From positions 1-11,092 of the forward strand of contig CABSNH010000046.1 in assembly GCA_902478985.1 (NCBI GenBank): a DNA stretch of 11,092 nucleotides, given 5' to 3'. Under the pieces are notes generated by a model. The model saw nothing but the letters and a program-made list of their open reading frames with translations, did not search any database and was not told the origin of the DNA. Source of the stretch: an uncultured Collinsella sp. Lineage in GTDB: Bacteria; Actinomycetota; Coriobacteriia; Coriobacteriales; Coriobacteriaceae. Position numbers and translations under genes: made by a program. Positions 8,225 through 11,092 of the stretch are shown piece after piece; the stretch's first letter is position 1; each line of letters opens with the position of its first letter.

Positions 8225-9694
8225 ATGAATGAGGAGTGGTTGGCGCAGGTCATCCATCATCTGCGGGCAATAGGAAACGACACCCAGCAGTACGAAGTAA
8301 AAGAAGCCAAGGGCGCGCTTCCCAAAAGCATCGTCGAGACGCTTTCGGCTTTTTCTAACGCGCAGGGCGGCTTTGTAATCCTTGGCATTTCCGAAAAGAA
8401 CGGGTTTGTTCCTGTCGAAGGTTTCGATGCTCGCAAGATGCAAGACGCCCTCTCTTCTGCATGCGAAAGGCTGACGCCCGTTGTGAGGCCGGATATCCAA
8501 GTGATTCCCTTTGAGGAAAAACTGGTGCTTTGCGCGCGCATCAATGAGATGCATCCACGCGATAAGCCCTGCTACATTGCGGCGCGCGGCATGTACGATT
8601 CGTCCTTTATCCGTACGGGCGACGGCGACCGGCGCATGACTCCCTACGAAATCGATCGCTTTATGGAGGAGCATGTTCAGCCTACATACGATGACGAGCC
8701 GGTCGAAGATGCCACGCTCGATGACCTTGACGCCGATCTTTTGCAAGGGTTTATAAAACGCCAGCGCGAGCTGCACCCTAGGCTTTTGGGCACCAGAAGC
8801 GACGATGAGATTCTCCTTGACCTGCATGTGACCAAAAGGGTGGACGACGCAATCGTGCCGACGCTTGCCGCAATTGTCGCGATGGGACGGTTTCCGCAAA
8901 AGTTCTTCCCACGTCTCAATGTGACCTTTACGGCGTACCCCGGGACCACAAAAACGCAGCGAGTAAGTGATAACAAGCGTTTTGTGGATTCTCAGACCAT
9001 TTTGGGTCCGATCCCTTTCATGATTGAGGACGTGCTTGCCGCCGTTGCGAGAAACACCCGAAACGCAGCGGTTATCGAGGGCGCGTTCCGGAAAGATGTG
9101 CCCGATTATCCGCCCGTGGCGCTGCGCGAGGCGGTGGCGAACGCGCTCATGCACCGCGACTACTCTTCCGCCGCGCGCGGCTCACAAGTGCAGGTCAACT
9201 TGTATATCGACCGCGTCGAGATTCTCAATCCCGGCGGGCTGTACGGCGACGTAACGATCGATTCGCTGGGAGTTTCTGGGGTTTCGTCATCCAGAAACCA
9301 GTTCCTTTCAAATATCCTCGAGACCACGCCGTACCCAGACGGTGGCTACGTGGTCGAAAATCGCGGCACTGGTTATCAGGAGATAGGTGAGCAGCTCGAG
9401 CGGGCAAACATGTTGCCGCCCGAACCAAAGAACTCGACAGTTTCTTTTTCGTTGACGTTCGATAAGCGAAAGATAATGCGGGCGGAACAGGTGACGTCTG
9501 TGGGGCATGTGGACGAGGCAATCTTGGATTACCTGGCAACACATTCTTCGGCCTCGACCAAGGAGCTCACCGACGCTTCGGGTTTGAGCAGGAGCGCCGT
9601 TTCCAACCACATAAAAGGCTTGATTGGTACGGGCAAGATTGAGGCGATGGAGCCTCCGCGCAGCCCGCGACAACGGTATCGACTCGCGAAGTAG
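8225..9694 (+). CDS. AlbA_2 (Schlafen-type) / RecG C-terminal-like ATPase / winged-helix protein
   Basis: The protein has 489 residues, a usual length for this family of putative DNA-binding transcriptional regulators often annotated 'ATP-binding protein' or 'RNA-binding domain-containing protein'. Residues about 10-130 match the AlbA_2 (SLFN_AlbA_2) fold: E24-x-K26, then a helix with AFSN (42-45), G48-G49, and FVILGIS. Residues about 295-400 match the GHKL-like HATPase_c_4 domain found in RecG-like proteins: LREAVANALMHRDY with E302 and N306, NPGG at 335-338, and ENRGTG at 378-383. Residues about 429-489 form a winged helix (STKELTDASGLSRSAVSNHI) with a basic wing (PRQRYRL). No signal peptide or membrane segment is seen, so it is cytoplasmic. 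Biochemical function is not established for most members. Roles in transcriptional control, nucleic-acid processing and phage defence have been proposed for AlbA_2 proteins. It stands alone, with no partner gene, between two matching repeat arrays. Autoregulation through the upstream array is my inference. Confidence 0.92.
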   Translation: MNEEWLAQVIHHLRAIGNDTQQYEVKEAKGALPKSIVETLSAFSNAQGGFVILGISEKNGFVPVEGFDARKMQDALSSACERLTPVVRPDIQVIPFEEKLVLCARINEMHPRDKPCYIAARGMYDSSFIRTGDGDRRMTPYEIDRFMEEHVQPTYDDEPVEDATLDDLDADLLQGFIKRQRELHPRLLGTRSDDEILLDLHVTKRVDDAIVPTLAAIVAMGRFPQKFFPRLNVTFTAYPGTTKTQRVSDNKRFVDSQTILGPIPFMIEDVLAAVARNTRNAAVIEGAFRKDVPDYPPVALREAVANALMHRDYSSAARGSQVQVNLYIDRVEILNPGGLYGDVTIDSLGVSGVSSSRNQFLSNILETTPYPDGGYVVENRGTGYQEIGEQLERANMLPPEPKNSTVSFSLTFDKRKIMRAEQVTSVGHVDEAILDYLATHSSASTKELTDASGLSRSAVSNHIKGLIGTGKIEAMEPPRSPRQRYRLAK

Positions 9695-9729
9695 GGCTGT
9701 CCGTCGCCCATGCTTCGGTCTCCCAACTT

Positions 9730-9818
9730 CTTTCCAGCTTTCCACTTAACTTACCACTTAAGGTGGAAAGCTGGAAAGTTAAGTGGAAAGCTGGAAAGTT
9801 AAGTGGAAAGCTGACATG
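9730..9818. repeat. Right palindromic array of phased GGAAAG/CTTTCC repeats
   Basis: CTTTCC-type hexamers lie at 9730, 9738 and 9750 (CTTACC). GGAAAG lies at 9765, 9773, 9785, 9793 and 9805, with a decayed copy (GACATG) at 9813. Distances are 8, 12 and then 8, 12, 8, 12, 8, the same rule as in the left array. The 20-bp unit AAGTGGAAAGCTGGAAAGTT is exact at 9781-9800 and starts again at 9801. Segment 9730-9757 is the inverted repeat of 9771-9798 at 26 of 28 positions, with a 13-base loop. It begins 35 bases after the stop of the AlbA_2 gene. There is no T-run, so it is not a classic terminator, although its RNA would fold strongly. Confidence 0.9.
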
Positions 9819-9830
9819 TTAGGTGCGGAC

Positions 9831-10078
9831 TGACGAGGGGTTAATAATTGCACAAACCATACCAGCCAAACAAAAAGATACCCATCTGGTTGGTAAAACA
9901 CCGTCAATGAGCCGCGAGCCAACTAGCTGCGTAAATAAAGCCTAAAGAACTGTTGCAAATGAATGGCAAATACCCAGATGCCGCTGTTACGATTTTCAAT
10001 TAACTGTTACGCGGGAACAGCAAAATGCTACTATCTAACAAGCACGTAAGAAAGCAGATTAACGGTTAAGGCTAAGAA
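9831..10078 (+). promoter_or_regulatory. AT-rich regulatory region upstream of the tandem-HTH gene
   Basis: No gene is visible in this stretch. An extended -10 (TG at 10026-10027, then TACTAT at 10029-10034) gives a start near 10041 and a leader of about 38 bases; no good -35 is seen, as expected for extended -10 promoters. Three AAC-N-GTT palindromes lie at 9948-9954, 10002-10008 and 10061-10067. The latter two are longer: TTAACTGTTAC at 10000-10010 and TTAACGGTTAA at 10059-10069, on either side of the -10. CTGTTACG is also directly repeated at 9984-9991 and 10004-10011, exactly 20 bp apart. A further short inverted repeat pairs CTGTT at 10004-10008 with AACAG at 10016-10020. These are candidate operators, possibly for the following HTH protein. 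Confidence 0.45.
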
Positions 10079-10426
10079 GTGGCAGGTATGTCGGAAGCAA
10101 CTAGGACCCGCACGCATGCGCCCGAGGTTAGGCAGCGCGCCGTCGAGATCCTCCAAGAGGGGGTCGGTCACCGCGCCCTCGCTGCAAAGCTTGGCATTCC
10201 CCAGGCCACGGCTCGTCAGTGGGCCCGCGCGTATGCCGTGGGCGGTGCCGACGCCGTTCTCAATGCCGGTTCGCATCATCACACCTATTCGTACGACGTA
10301 AAGCTCGCTGTGGTTAAGGACCGTCTGGAAAACGGCTTGACGGTTCGCGAGGCCATGATCAAGCACAAGATTCCCAGCGAGTCTTCGGTCAAGGCTTGGT
10401 GCCGTCAGTACCGCGAGAGCGGTTAG
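10079..10426 (+). CDS. Tandem helix-turn-helix protein, orphan IS3 OrfA-like, cut by an amber codon
   Basis: The protein has 115 residues from the GTG at 10079, which has an AAGG eight to eleven bases upstream (10068-10071). An ATG at 10088 is the alternative start. Two helix-turn-helix units of similar layout follow each other: residues 16-52 (RALAAKLGIPQATARQWARAY) and 72-111 (VREAMIKHKIPSESSVKAWCRQY), with W48 and W107 in equivalent places. This is the arrangement of OrfA/InsE-type DNA-binding subunits of IS3-family transposases and of domesticated relatives. No orfB, DDE domain or terminal inverted repeats are present, so it is an orphan, perhaps a host regulator. The TAG at 10424-10426 interrupts a frame that continues as 18 sensible codons. 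The visible product therefore probably lacks its basic tail. A transcription terminator follows at 10496, so the gene is a monocistronic unit. Confidence 0.75.
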   Translation: MAGMSEATRTRTHAPEVRQRAVEILQEGVGHRALAAKLGIPQATARQWARAYAVGGADAVLNAGSHHHTYSYDVKLAVVKDRLENGLTVREAMIKHKIPSESSVKAWCRQYRESG

Positions 10427-10483
10427 TCCGCACTGGTCGATAAGCCGCGCGGTCGCAAGCCGCGCGTTAAAAAGGCGGAATAG
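10427..10483 (+). other. In-frame continuation of the HTH gene beyond the amber codon (basic tail)
   Basis: Read in the same frame after the TAG at 10424-10426, the sequence gives SALVDKPRGRKPRVKKAE and then TAG at 10481-10483. The stretch K-P-R-G-R-K-P-R is the sort of basic linker that ends the HTH part of OrfA-like proteins, and it resembles an AT-hook. The first HTH unit continues similarly after its last helix (GGADAVL), and SG-stop-SALV lines up with it. I infer that the ancestral frame ran to 10483 and that one base change produced the amber codon. The other possibilities are readthrough or a sequencing error. A 7-bp hairpin (10446-10452 with 10460-10466) lies 19 bases after the amber codon. 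Confidence 0.6.
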
Positions 10484-10495
10484 CAAACGGGATGG

Positions 10496-10518
10496 TGCGC
10501 CCACAGGGGCGCATTTTT
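10496..10518 (+). terminator. Intrinsic terminator after the tandem-HTH gene
   Basis: A 7-bp GC-rich stem pairs 10496-10502 (TGCGCCC) with 10507-10513 (GGGCGCA) around an ACAG loop, directly followed by five T (10514-10518). It lies 12 bases after the second in-frame stop at 10481-10483. This fits the longer reading frame as the original gene end. Confidence 0.85.
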
Positions 10519-10663
10519 CTTGCCGCCTCTCTGCTCCAAAGCGGACGTGCCCTTACCCCGTACGCCTAAAACTCCCCAGTTGACCGAAAACCTGCCACCG
10601 CAACCCCGTAATTGAGCTATAACGTTAAACAATTGCAGCGTTTTTGCATGGGGGAGTGATGGT
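10519..10663 (+). promoter_or_regulatory. Leader region of the NuoL/HyfB-like gene
   Basis: This region is non-coding. A -10-like TATAAC is at 10618-10623, but the sequence 17 bases upstream is not a recognisable -35, so the promoter call is weak. TAACGTTA at 10620-10627 is a perfect 8-base palindrome over this element, similar in type to the AAC-N-GTT elements upstream of the HTH gene but lacking the central base. The ribosome binding site GGGGGAG is at 10650-10656, seven bases before the ATG at 10664. Confidence 0.4.
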
Positions 10664-11092
10664 ATGACGCTACTGTATTTCCTTACCCTGTTTCCGCTGG
10701 TACCGGCGCTGGGCATGCTGCTCGCGCGCGGTGACCGCGCTCGCGATGCGGTGGGGCTCATAGGCTCCGGCATTATTATGGCGGTGACAGTTGTAGTCGC
10801 CGTCATGTTTTTTGGCACGGGTCCGCAGAGCTTTGAGGTTGCCCCCGGCACCTCGCATGTGCTCTCGATCATCAGCTCCGTCATCGACGTAATTCTGTGC
10901 GCCGTCATCCTGTACAACGCGTACAAATACAGGAACGCGCTCACCACGGTGCTCGGCATAGTCCAGCTGGTGGGCTCGCTCGCCTTTGCAGCCATGACGC
11001 TGCCCGCGGCCGAAGCCGTCACGGCGACGCCGCTCTACCTGGACTACATGAGTGTGATCATGGTCCTCGCCGTCGGTATCGCTGTCTCTTAT
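10664..11092 (+). CDS. NuoL/HyfB-like antiporter-type subunit of complex I or membrane hydrogenase (3' end outside window)
   Basis: The first 143 codons are open to the window end. The ATG at 10664 has a strong GGGGGAG site at a good distance. The sequence is very hydrophobic, with likely membrane helices at residues about 3-20, 29-50, 66-85, 93-111 and 126-143. The last visible helix, LYLDYMSVIMVLAVGIAVSY, resembles the D-x-[LM]-S-x-[IL]-[MF] helix that opens the proton-channel core of NuoL, NuoM and HyfB type subunits. The N-terminal part resembles proteins annotated 'NADH-quinone oxidoreductase subunit 5 family' in Coriobacteriia. These subunits translocate protons or sodium in the membrane arm of the enzyme. 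Whether the partner is a complex I or a group 4 hydrogenase/formate hydrogenlyase cannot be decided here; it depends on the genes downstream. It probably opens an operon, since a terminator lies upstream and no gene overlaps it. MrpA-type antiporters are a less likely alternative. Confidence 0.75.
   Translation, partial: MTLLYFLTLFPLVPALGMLLARGDRARDAVGLIGSGIIMAVTVVVAVMFFGTGPQSFEVAPGTSHVLSIISSVIDVILCAVILYNAYKYRNALTTVLGIVQLVGSLAFAAMTLPAAEAVTATPLYLDYMSVIMVLAVGIAVSY

Larger units (their letters stand above)
8110..9818 (+). other. Repeat-bounded one-gene module
   Basis: The AlbA_2/ATPase/wHTH gene is enclosed by two arrays of the same repeat. The segments 8130-8173 and 9738-9781 are 44-base direct copies differing only at two adjacent positions (8149-8150 against 9757-9758). 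They lie 1608 bp apart, and the gene with its ribosome binding site lies between them. Recombination between the copies would remove the gene and leave one array. I see no transposase, integrase or target-site duplication, so calling it mobile is inference. Alternatively, the arrays are simply operators kept on both sides of the gene. Confidence 0.45.

Noticed and set aside
8171..9154. Long open frame on the minus strand (327 codons) across the left array and the AlbA_2 gene
   Set aside because: It lies antisense to a gene with clear domain motifs, part of it would encode the repeat array, and its translation shows no recognisable domain. It is a shadow of GC-rich codons.
8110..9818. CRISPR array or insertion sequence
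   Set aside because: The repeats are only 6-20 bp, have no unique spacers and are arranged as palindromes. There is no cas gene, no transposase in the module, and no target-site duplication that I can see.
9841..9980. Possible small RNA or tRNA in the AT-rich region before the HTH gene
   Set aside because: Only weak pairings are found (for example CATCTGG at 9883-9889 with CCAGATG at 9974-9980, and an imperfect hairpin near 9861-9894). There is no cloverleaf, promoter-terminator pair or known family.
10648..10667. Chain of two minimal frames (M-G-E-stop and M-V-stop) overlapping into the start at 10664 by TGATG and ATGA
   Set aside because: The bases are explained by the ribosome binding site GGGGGAG of the main gene. 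The first ATG has no binding site of its own, so translational coupling is unlikely.
10423..11022. Minus-strand open frame of 199 codons over the terminator and the NuoL-like gene
   Set aside because: The + strand gives a coherent membrane protein with a strong ribosome binding site. The minus frame crosses a terminator and shows no domain.

Overview
The window most likely comes from an anaerobic gut actinobacterium of the class Coriobacteriia, with Collinsella or a close relative as the best guess. This rests on my reading of three things: moderately GC-rich coding, a giant surface-type protein built of GG-hydrophobic-hydrophobic-G repeats, and a complex I-type membrane subunit whose N-terminus looks like those I know from that class. 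It is not a database result. All genes I accept lie on the + strand.

Layout. (1) Positions 1-8004 are the 3' part of one giant gene. It is open from the first base, with at least 2667 residues visible. It encodes a repetitive, probably extracellular beta-solenoid protein with a beta-rich C-terminal third and no visible C-terminal wall anchor. A strong intrinsic terminator follows at 8029-8063. (2) Positions 8110-9818 form a self-contained module. A single gene (8225-9694) encodes a Schlafen-type AlbA_2 / RecG-C-terminal-like ATPase / winged-helix protein. On each side lies a palindromic cluster of short GGAAAG/CTTTCC repeats. The hexamers alternate at exactly 8 and 12 bp, giving a 20-bp superperiod. 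A 44-bp stretch is shared by the two clusters in direct orientation with two mismatches. (3) An AT-rich intergenic region (9831-10078) carries a candidate promoter and three AAC-N-GTT palindromes. It precedes a small tandem helix-turn-helix protein resembling IS3 OrfA (10079-10426). Its reading frame is cut by an amber codon just before a conserved-looking basic tail. A terminator follows at 10496-10518. (4) From 10664 to the end is the N-terminal part of a NuoL/HyfB-like membrane subunit of a complex I or membrane-bound hydrogenase type enzyme.

The genes do not look like one pathway. The giant surface gene and the repeat-bounded regulator-like gene look like accessory cargo beside a core energy-conservation gene. 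The most interesting part is module (2). A DNA-binding-type ATPase sits between two matching, helically phased repeat arrays, and the upstream array runs right up to its ribosome binding site. This suggests autoregulation by an oligomer bound to the array, or a mobile or excisable one-gene cassette, or both.
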